From contig JANQID010000063.1 in the NCBI GenBank assembly GCA_028282325.1, positions 1 through 37,456 on the forward strand: a DNA stretch of 37,456 bases, given 5' to 3'. Shown in pieces: positions 7,435 to 14,828 of the stretch. Within the stretch, counting starts at the first letter, position 1, and every line of letters starts with the position of its first letter. The notes under the pieces are model-generated. The model ran no database searches and was not told the origin of the DNA. It worked only from the letters and a program-made list of their open reading frames with translations. A program made the position numbers and the translations under genes. Origin of the DNA: Chloroflexaceae bacterium (GTDB lineage Bacteria > Chloroflexota > Chloroflexia > Chloroflexales > Chloroflexaceae).

Positions 7435-9753
7435 TTATGGTTCGATTCCAAGTGCAAATTCAGTGGCCTGCTGGGGACCCATCGTCTGTCCTGCTTGCCA
7501 AGCTCGTTGATAGGATTCCTCCCCCAAAATCTGGCGAACAGAGTTTATGATCGGCAGGATGTCTTGCCGATCAGGCGGCTGTAGATCGATACCGATGAAC
7601 TCCAATTGTGCATCTGCAGCACCGATCAAATGAGCCGCTTTCAAAGGATGCCCCAGGGCGGCGGTCGGACCGGCCAAACTGTATAGTTCGGCCGCGACCC
7701 CTGGAGCATCTAATTCTTCAAAGACGGCTAAACTTTGTTGGAAGTACTTTACAGCCTGTCTATGGTTACCCTCATGGTAAGCAATAGAGCCTAAATTGCT
7801 ATACTGAACCGCCTGTCGAAAGCGTTCACCTGTCTCCTGAGAAAACGCAAGGCTCTCGGCGTAACAAGATTTGGCCGACTCGTAATTGCCTTTCATGCGC
7901 CATAGTTCGCCCAGAGCACTGAGCGCTCTGGCTACGCCTGGTCTGTCCTGCAACCGACGAAGCGTTGCCAGGCTTTGTCTGGCCATAGCCAGACAGTTTT
8001 CAAACTCAACCGAGACTTCACTGTCGGCGATGCTCAGAAACATCATGGCCCAGGCGGCATTACGATCATCACCAAGTTGCTGGAATAGCTCCATAGCCTG
8101 ACGATCAAATTTTCTCACACGGGGCATATCACCTAGATTGAGATAAAGGAAACCTGCTGACAAGAGTACCGCCGCACGCAAATCGGGTGGAGTACTCTCC
8201 ATCTTTCCTAGAGCGACTTGGACCCACCGGCTATCTTCTGTCGTGCCGTTGTAGTACCAATGATCACCTAATGACGCTATTATGCGTAAGCCAAAGAGGA
8301 TCTCTGTGCCGCCCAACGACCAAGCCAGAGCGGCATTCAGGTTACCCCGCTCGGTTTGCATACGACCATTCCAATACGTATGTCGAGGACTTCGAATCTC
8401 GCTACTGTACCGTTCAGCCAAGTCAGCAAAGTAAGCCGCATGCAATTCTTGAATCATCTCAACTTCGCCATTAACCGCAAGAAGTTCACTGGCAAAATCA
8501 CGGATAGTTTCCAGCATAATGAAGCGCGGTTCGCCATCCAGACCCTCACGCACAAAAACCAAATTCTTATCGACCAGTGAGGCGAGACAATCTAGCGGAT
8601 TTCTAGTCAATCCTGACAAACAAATGATATAGATACTTTCCAAAATAGCCCCATCGCTGAATACTGACAGACGGGCTAGCAAGAGCTTTTCATCTTTCTG
8701 AAGAAGGTTGGTACTCCATTCAATTGTCGCACGTAAGGTGCGTTGCCGCGCAGGGAGATCACGAGGACCAACGGGAAGGGCCTTCAAACTATATTTCAGA
8801 CGCTGGGCTAGATCGTCAGGGGGGGATATCTTCACTTGAGAGGCGGCTAACTCAATCGCTAAAGGTAAACCATCCAGGCGCAAGCAAATGTCGGCTACAG
8901 CGGAAAAGTTCACATCCTGGATATCCAAATTGGGTTGGATATCCCGCGCCCGCTGGATAAACAAATCAACAGCCTCGTAGGTTAGCAATTCTTGGGGAGT
9001 TTCCTTCTGACGCAAATCTGGCAAGGTAAGCGGCTGAACAGGGTATTCCACCTCCCCATACAGACGCAGTCGTTCCCGACTGGTAGCCAATACAGTGAGT
9101 TGTGAGGCGGCGGCCAACAGCTCTGTCACCAACGGGGCCGCTTCCAGCAGATGCTCAAAGTTGTCTAAAAACAGTAATAAGTGTCTACGGGCCAGATTTC
9201 TCTTTACGGCTTCAATGAGCGAAATATCGCTGCTGATATTCACCTTCAATACCCGCGCAATGGCATCCACTACGAGCGCCGGATCGTTCAAATGAGCCAA
9301 TTCAACCAACCACACGCCATGACGATAATGGGAGGATAACGTCTCTGCAACTTGCAGCGCCAAGCGAGTCTTACCTGTCCCGCCCGCGCCGGTGAGAACC
9401 ACCAGCCGAGAATTTGCCAGAAGTTCTTTAATTTCGGTAATCTCTCTATTTCGTCCCACATAGGAAGTCAATTGCGCGGGAAGATTATTAACTGGATAAG
9501 TTTTATTTTCTTTCTGAATAACCTCATCGGAATGTATCAAATTGTACTGGCGGGCCAATTTCACGGCCTGGGTACGACTGCTGGCCCCCAATTTTACATA
9601 AAGACGCTTATTGTACCACTTGATCGTATCGAGGGAAAGATGGAGTTGCTGGGAGATTTCACGGTTAGATAGGCCATCCGAAATCAGGTTGAGTATTTCT
9701 ATTTCTCGCTGGCTGAAATCCTCCATCCAGGATGGCATTGGAGCGTTGTTCAT
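7435..9753 (-). CDS. STAND-type ATPase regulator with N-terminal LuxR helix-turn-helix
   Basis: This is a 772-residue regulator. A LuxR/GerE helix-turn-helix sits at the N-terminus (about 11-72: FSQREIEILNLISDGLSNRE). A linker with the typical LTSYVGRNREI entry leads to an NB-ARC-like ATPase with Walker A GAGGTGKT (122-129), Walker B LLLFLDNFEHLL, and a downstream RERLRL sensor-like motif. The C-terminal half is helical with TPR-like repeats (about 560-720). The protein ends AGQTMGPQQATEFAL, which resembles the linker that in related regulators precedes a C-terminal LuxR domain, so the DNA-binding domain has an unusual position. It likely switches on ATP and ligand or partner binding. The divergent lipoprotein gene at 9895 is a natural target candidate (inference). 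Confidence 0.85.
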   Translation of the reverse strand: MNNAPMPSWMEDFSQREIEILNLISDGLSNREISQQLHLSLDTIKWYNKRLYVKLGASSRTQAVKLARQYNLIHSDEVIQKENKTYPVNNLPAQLTSYVGRNREITEIKELLANSRLVVLTGAGGTGKTRLALQVAETLSSHYRHGVWLVELAHLNDPALVVDAIARVLKVNISSDISLIEAVKRNLARRHLLLFLDNFEHLLEAAPLVTELLAAASQLTVLATSRERLRLYGEVEYPVQPLTLPDLRQKETPQELLTYEAVDLFIQRARDIQPNLDIQDVNFSAVADICLRLDGLPLAIELAASQVKISPPDDLAQRLKYSLKALPVGPRDLPARQRTLRATIEWSTNLLQKDEKLLLARLSVFSDGAILESIYIICLSGLTRNPLDCLASLVDKNLVFVREGLDGEPRFIMLETIRDFASELLAVNGEVEMIQELHAAYFADLAERYSSEIRSPRHTYWNGRMQTERGNLNAALAWSLGGTEILFGLRIIASLGDHWYYNGTTEDSRWVQVALGKMESTPPDLRAAVLLSAGFLYLNLGDMPRVRKFDRQAMELFQQLGDDRNAAWAMMFLSIADSEVSVEFENCLAMARQSLATLRRLQDRPGVARALSALGELWRMKGNYESAKSCYAESLAFSQETGERFRQAVQYSNLGSIAYHEGNHRQAVKYFQQSLAVFEELDAPGVAAELYSLAGPTAALGHPLKAAHLIGAADAQLEFIGIDLQPPDRQDILPIINSVRQILGEESYQRAWQAGQTMGPQQATEFALGIEP

Positions 9754-9894
9754 AATATCCGTCCATAATCCTGATTTCTATTATTATATCGATCTACCCC
9801 TTTTCCACACTTAAGGGTGGTGACTATGTGTATCTGTTTCAGTATACTCGAAGGTATTAATCGATCCAATTTACCATAGAGAAGAGGTGCAAAT
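9754..9894. promoter_or_regulatory. divergent intergenic region between the regulator and the lipoprotein
   Basis: This 141-base AT-rich gap between two divergent genes must hold both promoters. It contains CCCTT (9798-9802) / AAGGG (9813-9817) and overlapping CCAC / GTGG pairs, which may be operator halves for the LuxR-type regulator. A GAAGAGG Shine-Dalgarno lies before 9895. No -35/-10 pair is convincing. Confidence 0.3.
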
Positions 9895-10845
9895 ATGTTG
9901 TTTACGGAAGAACTCGCTCGAATTCGTGTGAAAGAAGCGATCCAAACAAGATTGCAGGAGCAATATATTCAGTACATTTTGCCGCCGAAGAAGAAATCTA
10001 AGTCAACCACTACTCTGCTAACCCTTTGTCTGGCGTTATTGCTGGCAATTAGCCTAGGGGCTTGCTCGGCAACAGACAGTACGCCCGTGTCAACTAGGCC
10101 TGAGCCGACAGAGATGCTAGAGACACCGCCTCAGTTTACCATTACGCTGGATGCCGAGGCGATGAGCATCTCCAAGGGCATTCCGGCAGGGCTGGTCGAG
10201 CTGACAATAGACAATATTGATACAGAATGGCATGCTGCAATTATCCGGCGGTTGAACGAAGGTGTATCGCTAGAGGAGTTTGGCACTGCTTTCCAACAAG
10301 AACCGAGAAGTACTTTTCCGATGACCTCATTTATCGGTGGTCCCGATGTGCCGGGCAAAACAACCATTCCCGGCTATTATACCCTTGAAGCAGGTACTTA
10401 CATAGTGGTGGATAACTGGGTTGAACCATGGCGCTTCGCGAGTTTCAGGGTGGAAGGTGAGATAGGGCAAGTACAGCCACCCAAAGCCGATGTTATGGTG
10501 CAGATGAATGAATATGCTCTTGAAATGCCAGAAACACTACCCAAAGGCAGACTACTATGGCAATTCACCAACCAAGGCGAATTCCTGCACAATGTAGGTA
10601 TCATTCAATTGGATGACGGCAAGAACATGGACGATGTTGCTGCCTGGATAAAAGAACAACAAGGTCCTGAGCCATTTAAGTATTTTACCATGTGGAACAT
10701 ATTATCCCCTGGCGTGACCAGTTGGGGCGAGATCGAGTTACAACCGGGCGAGTATCTGGCAGTTGATTTTATGCCCGATTTTGCGAGTGAGGGTGGGTGG
10801 AATATGGAGCAAGGAATGGTGTCGGCGTTCACTGTAACACCTTAA
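9895..10845 (+). CDS. lipoprotein with two cupredoxin-like repeats and an N-terminal extension
   Basis: This is a 316-residue putative secreted lipoprotein. A hydrophobic segment ends in a lipobox, LGAC, near residues 54-57. Unusually, about 40 hydrophilic residues precede it, beginning MLFTEELARIRVKEAIQ. The mature part holds two tandem beta-rich domains of about 110 residues. Each has a histidine in a similar place (EWHAAI, FLHNVG), a helix-like insert (SLEEF, NMDDV) and an LEAGTYIVVD / LQPGEYLAVD strand, suggesting internal duplication of a cupredoxin-like domain. Metal binding is not certain because a full Cys/Met ligand set is not obvious. The ATG at 9895 has a GAGG Shine-Dalgarno. A TTG at 9979 would give a classical signal peptide but has its AGGAG 18 bases away. 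Confidence 0.65.
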   Translation: MLFTEELARIRVKEAIQTRLQEQYIQYILPPKKKSKSTTTLLTLCLALLLAISLGACSATDSTPVSTRPEPTEMLETPPQFTITLDAEAMSISKGIPAGLVELTIDNIDTEWHAAIIRRLNEGVSLEEFGTAFQQEPRSTFPMTSFIGGPDVPGKTTIPGYYTLEAGTYIVVDNWVEPWRFASFRVEGEIGQVQPPKADVMVQMNEYALEMPETLPKGRLLWQFTNQGEFLHNVGIIQLDDGKNMDDVAAWIKEQQGPEPFKYFTMWNILSPGVTSWGEIELQPGEYLAVDFMPDFASEGGWNMEQGMVSAFTVTP

Positions 10846-10876
10846 GGAATAATACAAGATGCCCTTTGTCTCGGAC

Positions 10877-10997
10877 GATACCAAATGCGGTCATTCTGAG
10901 CGCAGCGAAGAATCTCGGATTCCCAGGCCACCGAGACCCTTCACTCCGCCTGCGGCTCCGTTCAGGGTGACATGCAGCATACTCATCATCGTTTGGT
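10877..10997. repeat. palindromic intergenic element, copy 1
   Basis: This is an imperfect inverted repeat of about 120 bp. The left arm has GATACCAAA (10877) followed by GGTCATTCTGAGCG (10889 on). The right arm has TTCAGGGTGACATGC (10961-10975) and CGTTTGGT (10990-10997). The arms match each other in reverse complement, and the element resembles those at 33677-33805 and 13558-13674. It occupies most of the gene-free gap 10846-11217. The gap also has a lone GCCCAAC box at 11096-11102 and no supportable gene. Confidence 0.7.
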
Positions 10998-11217
10998 CGT
11001 AAACTATTACAACTCGCTCCATGAAGGACTCTGGTAGTGCAGTACACTCTTGACTGCGACCCAGATTACTGCCCTATCCGCTTGTGATGCAAACCGCCCA
11101 ACATGATAGTAAGTGGACGGTGTCTCTACTTCTATAGACCCAGTATCTACACCGAGCAACCAGCGATACCGGATCTCTAGGGAGCGAGTATCCGTAAGTC
11201 TACGTAGAGAGCCAACT

Positions 11218-11481
11218 TTATAGAAAGTAGCGATAGGTGTCGCGGCGATGCAGGAATCGTACGACGGTTACAGCCTCGCCATCAACAACCAGCCCAAGCC
11301 GGTAATCGCCGATCCGAATACGATAATACGCCCCTTCACTCGTCAAATGCTTCACGTTTGGGATGTCATGCAAGGAAGTGCTTTGTTCGATCTGCTCCAG
11401 CACGGCTTGCACTTGCTGGCGAAGCGCGTCCTGACGGATCTTCTTCAGGTCTTTCGCGAAACTCCGACGGAAGATGATCTT
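11218..11481 (-). pseudogene. RelE/ParE-family toxin without a usable start codon
   Basis: The minus-strand frame encodes about 87 residues of a RelE/ParE-type toxin. It starts KIIFRRSFAKDLKKI, runs through YYRIRIGDYRLGL, and ends HRRDTYRYFL, the usual basic C-terminal strand. Such toxins are ribosome-dependent RNases or gyrase inhibitors. Going upstream in this frame there is a TGA at 11512-11514 and no ATG, GTG or TTG before the conserved N-terminus. The first GTG (11410-11412) would remove about 23 residues including the first strand and helix. Either the start was lost by mutation, a rare ATC/ATT start is used, or the gene is dead. It overlaps the 3' end of the antitoxin frame. Confidence 0.65.
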
Positions 11482-11690
11482 CGCCGCTTTGCTCCTAAGA
11501 GGGCGAGGATTTCATCCCGACTGACAATTTCGGTCGCTTCCCCTTCTTTAATGGCCTGCACGAGCGCACTATCTTCGAGCGCTTCGGCCATCAGCGCAGA
11601 GAACCACTCGCGCCGTTGCTCAAGGACCTCGACCAACGCCTCTTTGAGCAGTGCCTTGAGCCGGGTTTCATCAGAGAATGTCATACTCAT
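11445..11690 (-). CDS. antitoxin-like protein
   Basis: This small acidic helical protein (81 residues) lies directly upstream of the RelE-like frame in the usual antitoxin position. It begins MSMTFSDETRLKALL and carries VEVLEQRREWFSALMAEAL, probably an amphipathic toxin-binding helix. The ATG at 11690 is chosen because GGAGG lies five bases before it; the frame itself opens at 11702. The end reads GAKRRRSSSVGVSRKT and runs 37 bases into the toxin region in another frame, which looks unnatural. It suggests an indel near 11480 shifted the original stop or toxin start. Confidence 0.6.
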   Translation of the reverse strand: MSMTFSDETRLKALLKEALVEVLEQRREWFSALMAEALEDSALVQAIKEGEATEIVSRDEILALLGAKRRRSSSVGVSRKT

Positions 11691-11804
11691 TGGAGCCTCC
11701 ATCAGACGCGTAGATGTATCAGTATGCCGGATCTCTAGTCTATTCTAGCACGTTCGTCACGTCCTGGTGCATCGTTAGTTCCGCTGCGCGATGGGCTGAG
11801 GACG

Positions 11805-11937
11805 GCTCAACGCCCGGCTTCAGGCGCGCCGCTGACGGGTTTGGTAGACCAGCAGAGCTGACGGCATGCGACGATGCTGCAAACACACGCCCGGTTTGGG
11901 GCCACGCCAGCGGCATCGCCGGCGAGCGCTGTTAGGC
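11805..11937 (-). mobile_element. attC-like recombination site (site A, minus orientation)
   Basis: This 133-bp imperfect palindrome is bounded on the plus strand by GCTCAAC (11805-11811) and GTTAGGC (11931-11937), the RYYYAAC and GTTRRRY boxes of integron attC sites. Read on the minus strand it shares GCGCTCGCCG, CCGCTGGCG and GCCTGAAGCC with sites B, D and E, which fixes its orientation as minus, like the flanking genes. The CCGCTGGCG arm pairs with a CGTCAGCGG arm near the other end. No gene is visible in 11691-12197 apart from this site. Confidence 0.65.
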
Positions 11938-12197
11938 GGCGGGTTGCCGCAGCGACGGACGCCCATCACGATAGCAGTCGGCGACTGGGGTGATGGGAAC
12001 GCTGCGCGTACATCTTTCTGTGTTGGTGGCGGATGCGGGACTGGGATGAGCGGTTTATCGATACGTTGCCTACCAGCAGTCGGTTGTGGGCTTCACGTTT
12101 ATGTCGGGGCGCCCGCCGACGGTCGGACGATGCACGACATCTACCCGCGCTCAAGGAATGTGCGTGGAGTCAGAATAGCAATTCCGCAACAACGCGA

Positions 12198-12434
12198 TCA
12201 CGCATGTTCGTTCAGGATTTGCTCAAGGATTTCAGGGGTTAATCCGCGAGCTTGTGCCTCGTCACTCATTTCATCCATAATTTGTTGCAGCGTCCCCTCT
12301 GTAGGCAGAGCGGTTGTACGGAAAAGCAGGCGTACCAGTAATTGTACTTTCCGCCGTTCTTCTTCCGTTGCCGCATAATATTTCGCTGCTGTGGCCGTAT
12401 CAACGGGGAGCATAATCGTTGCGTTACTCGTCAT
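12198..12434 (-). CDS. orphan antitoxin-like protein
   Basis: This 78-residue protein is MTSNATIMLPVDTATAAKYY and onward. It has an EERRKVQLLVRLLFR helix and ends MDEMSDEAQARGLTPEILEQ plus a short tail. The segment with EARGLTPEILE is typical of a VapB-like antitoxin group common in cyanobacteria and Chloroflexota, normally followed by a PIN toxin. Here the stop codon overlaps an ATG, as expected for a toxin start, but that frame closes after 11 codons. It is thus an orphan between attC-like sites A and B. An AAGGAG lies close before the ATG, with short spacing. Confidence 0.6.
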   Translation of the reverse strand: MTSNATIMLPVDTATAAKYYAATEEERRKVQLLVRLLFRTTALPTEGTLQQIMDEMSDEAQARGLTPEILEQILNEHA

Positions 12435-12564
12435 GCACTCCTTGCATATTCTCCTTCATACGTGTATCGTCCGAAAGAGAGTATAGCACGTTTGTTTGTG
12501 ATAAGCTACTGATGTTTCTCCTTCTCCTTCTCCCGAACAATATGGGCTTTACGGGCTGAGGACG

Positions 12565-12696
12565 GCCCAACGACCAGCTTCACCTACGCCGCGGACAGGT
12601 TCGGCCGATGGCACAGCAGGCGGCACGAGACAACTTGCTAAAAAACCGCCTGGTTTCGGGCCGCGCCAGCGGCGTAGCCTGCGAGCGATGTTGGGC
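12565..12696 (-). mobile_element. attC-like recombination site (site B, minus orientation)
   Basis: This 132-bp palindrome is bounded by GCCCAAC (12565-12571) and GTTGGGC (12690-12696), perfect complements. On the minus strand it reads CGCTCGCAGG, then ACGCCGCTGGCGCGGCCCG, closely matching sites D and E, and near the end TACGCCGCGG and GGTGAAGC. The sequence GGGCTGAGGACGG directly adjoins both this site and site A on the plus-strand left side, another shared boundary. It lies in the gene-poor stretch 12435-12891. Confidence 0.7.
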
Positions 12697-12865
12697 CGGG
12701 GTTTGTCGCAGCGACGGGCGTATGCCCGACTACACCGACACTAGCCAGCGACCTTTTATCAGGAGAAAGAAGGAATATCTACCGGCAGGCCAACACGCAT
12801 AAAATAGCGTGCAAATGCTTGCGACAGTGCTCACGATATGGAGGAAGAAGCCTCACACGGGTGGC

Positions 12866-12947
12866 GGTCAGAACCGTACTGCGACTGACGTTCACGTCAT
12901 GCTCTGGTGAGCCGCAGCGTAGAAAAGCCGACAGTACGGTTCTGACC
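12866..12947. mobile_element. 82-bp element with perfect 16-bp inverted ends
   Basis: GGTCAGAACCGTACTG (12866-12881) and its exact reverse complement (12932-12947) enclose 50 bases. The element lies directly downstream of the intact start of a vapC toxin gene, and the PIN-like frame does not recognisably continue on its far side. No target-site duplication is obvious. It may be a miniature insertion or a fold-back hairpin. Confidence 0.55.
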
Positions 12948-13017
12948 ACGACCCAACCGGCGCTAATGTCGACCGCAGGTAGTGAATGCAGACATTGGTA
13001 TCGAGCAAGTAAATCAT
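12892..13017 (-). pseudogene. truncated VapC-type PIN toxin
   Basis: The ATG at 13015-13017 overlaps the antitoxin stop (ATGA). The first 15 or so residues, MIYLLDTNVCIHYLR, are the classic VapC start with the first catalytic aspartate (D6). After that the sequence runs into the inverted-repeat element and unrelated residues and stops after 41 codons. The other PIN acidic residues are missing, so this is a dead toxin fragment. Confidence 0.65.
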
Positions 13018-13256
13018 TCCAGCGGCAACCGTTCTTCAGCCACCCCTTGATCGCCGCGCACGAACGTCGGGTCGTCGATTGAACCGGCGGTTTGCGCGAA
13101 AAAGCCCGCCGGCCAGCCCTGTGCCACGGCTGTGCGCTCCAGCTCGGCGCGGCGTTGCCTGGCCAGCAGGAATTCGACGAAATCTTCGACTTCGCGCTGC
13201 AGCTCATCCGGCAGTTCACGGATTTTCGCTTCAAGCGTCAGAAGAAACGATGCCAT
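13014..13256 (-). CDS. DUF2281-like antitoxin
   Basis: This 80-residue protein starts MASFLLTLEAKIRELPDELQ and carries REVEDFVEFLLARQRR, the signature of DUF2281-type antitoxins, usually partnered with a VapC PIN RNase. The C-terminal half (FFAQTAGSIDDP onward) is the likely toxin-binding tail. The stop overlaps the start of the truncated vapC, so the original operon arrangement is preserved while the toxin is lost. Confidence 0.7.
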   Translation of the reverse strand: MASFLLTLEAKIRELPDELQREVEDFVEFLLARQRRAELERTAVAQGWPAGFFAQTAGSIDDPTFVRGDQGVAEERLPLE

Positions 13257-13557
13257 TCTTTCTGTCCTTACTCATCGTACTTGCCTTCCCGCACAGGCTC
13301 GGTCTTCGTGCGCGAGAGCGGATGCGGATTGTCGGGGATATACTGGGTCTTGTGGTCAGTCGGTTGATTGTAGTGCAATGCTCCTGCGTGGCACCGGCGG
13401 CGCGATCCGCCGTTCCGCCTGTATTGTAGATGAAAGCATAGCCGGGTGCAACTCTGTGTATGAGTGTGGAACATCACCACCCGTCGTTCGTGCTCTCCAA
13501 ACTGATGGTACAATACCCCCAGAGTAGCAGTGAACCGAAGCCAGACGAACGACAATA
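13257..13557. other. gene-free stretch
   Basis: No gene is supported here. Short overlapping frames exist on both strands with no recognised motif. One minus-strand frame ending at 13268 reads HYNQPTDHKTQYIPDN and could be a decayed 3' fragment, but I do not recognise it. Confidence 0.35.
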
Positions 13558-13674
13558 GGTAGTGGCTCAACTACGAATGGTTCGTCATTCCGAGCGCAGC
13601 GAGGAATCTCGGCCGGGGCCCTTCGCTGTGTCTGCGTCTTCGCTTAGGGTGACATTCGGAACTGAGCCACTACC
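13558..13674. repeat. palindromic element, copy 2, just upstream of carA
   Basis: This is a 117-bp imperfect inverted repeat. Outer arms are GGTAGTGGCTCA (13558-13569) and TGAGCCACTACC (13663-13674), a perfect 12-bp pair. Inside are CGAATG / CATTCG and a core GTCATTCCGAGCGC ... TTAGGGTGAC related to copies 1 and 3. Hexamers CGACAA flank it at 13550-13555 and 13675-13680 and may be a target duplication. The right edge lies 18 bases before the carA start. Confidence 0.7.
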
Positions 13675-13692
13675 CGACAACGAACGATACCT

Positions 13693-14823
13693 ATGGATGC
13701 ATTGCTTGTGCTTGAGGACGGGCGCGCCTTTCGCGGACGCTCGTTTGGGATGCCCGGCGAGTGCGTGGGCGAGGTGGTGTTTAATACCGGAATGACCGGC
13801 TATCAGGAGATCCTCTCCGATCCGTCGTATTGCGGGCAACTGGTGGTGATGACCGCTCCGCATATCGGCAATACCGGCGTCAATGAATTCGACCCCGAGT
13901 CGATCAAGCCGCAGGTCGCGGGTTTTATTGTGCGCCTGCACAACGAGGACTATAGCTCGTGGCGCGCGCGCGGAAGCCTCAATCAGTTGCTGCGCGACTA
14001 TGGCATCGTCGCGATCAGCGAGATTGACACCCGCGCGTTGACCCGCCATATCCGCTCCGCCGGGGCGATGCGCGGCATTATCTCCTCCGAGGATGCCTCG
14101 GTCGAGCGGCTGGCCGAGAAGGCGCGCAACGCGCCGCCGATGGAGGGGCAGGATCTCACCCGCGTGGTCACGTGCGCCGCGCCCTATGATTGGAGCGAAG
14201 GCAGCGCGCCGTTTTCCCCGCTCTACGCGGCCCGTCCATCCGGCGACGGCCAGACCTTTCGCGTCATCGCCTACGACTTCGGTCTCAAGCGCACGATCCT
14301 GCGCCGCCTCGCCGACCACGGCTGCCAGGTGACGGTAGTGCCGTCCGCCACGCCCGCCGCCGAGGCGCTGGCGCTCGGTCCCGACGGTATTTTCTACTCG
14401 AACGGCCCCGGCGACCCGGCGGCGGCGGATTACGCCGTTGAGACGCTGCGCGGGATGATCGGGCGCACGCCGGTGTTCGGCATTTGCCTGGGCCACCAGT
14501 TGATGGGCCTGGCGTTGGGCGGGACAACCTTCAAGCTGCCCTTCGGCCACCACGGCATCAACCATCCGGTGCGCCACATCCCGACGGGGCGGGTCGAGAT
14601 TACGTCGCAGAACCACGGTTTCGCAGTCGATCCCGATAGCCTGCCCGCCGATGTCGAGATTACGCACATCAATCTCAACGACCAGACGGTGGAAGGGCTG
14701 CGCCACCGTACGCTGTCGGCGTTCAGCGTGCAGTACCACCCCGAAGCCGGGCCGGGGCCGCACGACGCGACCTACCTATTCGCCGAGTTCGTGCGTTTGA
14801 TGCACGAATGGCGCGCCGCCTGA
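13693..14823 (+). CDS. carA: carbamoyl-phosphate synthase small (glutaminase) subunit
   Basis: This 376-residue protein is the glutamine amidotransferase subunit that supplies ammonia to CarB for carbamoyl phosphate, feeding arginine and pyrimidine synthesis. The N-terminal CPSase_sm domain begins [19 protein letters not shown] and contains [17 protein letters not shown]. The C-terminal class I amidotransferase domain has nucleophile C265 in [19 protein letters not shown], and the catalytic pair H349/E351 in QYHPE. Length is normal. carB is not adjacent; a DNA methyltransferase follows. The upstream region carries a palindromic element very close to the start, which may affect expression. Confidence 0.95.
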   Translation: MDALLVLEDGRAFRGRSFGMPGECVGEVVFNTGMTGYQEILSDPSYCGQLVVMTAPHIGNTGVNEFDPESIKPQVAGFIVRLHNEDYSSWRARGSLNQLLRDYGIVAISEIDTRALTRHIRSAGAMRGIISSEDASVERLAEKARNAPPMEGQDLTRVVTCAAPYDWSEGSAPFSPLYAARPSGDGQTFRVIAYDFGLKRTILRRLADHGCQVTVVPSATPAAEALALGPDGIFYSNGPGDPAAADYAVETLRGMIGRTPVFGICLGHQLMGLALGGTTFKLPFGHHGINHPVRHIPTGRVEITSQNHGFAVDPDSLPADVEITHINLNDQTVEGLRHRTLSAFSVQYHPEAGPGPHDATYLFAEFVRLMHEWRAA

Positions 14824-14828
14824 CGCCG

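Noticed and set aside
11096-11102. Lone GCCCAAC box after the RelE-like gene
   Set aside because: No matching GTTRRRY box is found within 150 bases, so it is not called a site, although its position would suit one.
13585-14763. Long minus-strand frame opposite carA
   Set aside because: It is the mirror of a GC-rich real gene; its composition is arginine/histidine-rich with no motif.
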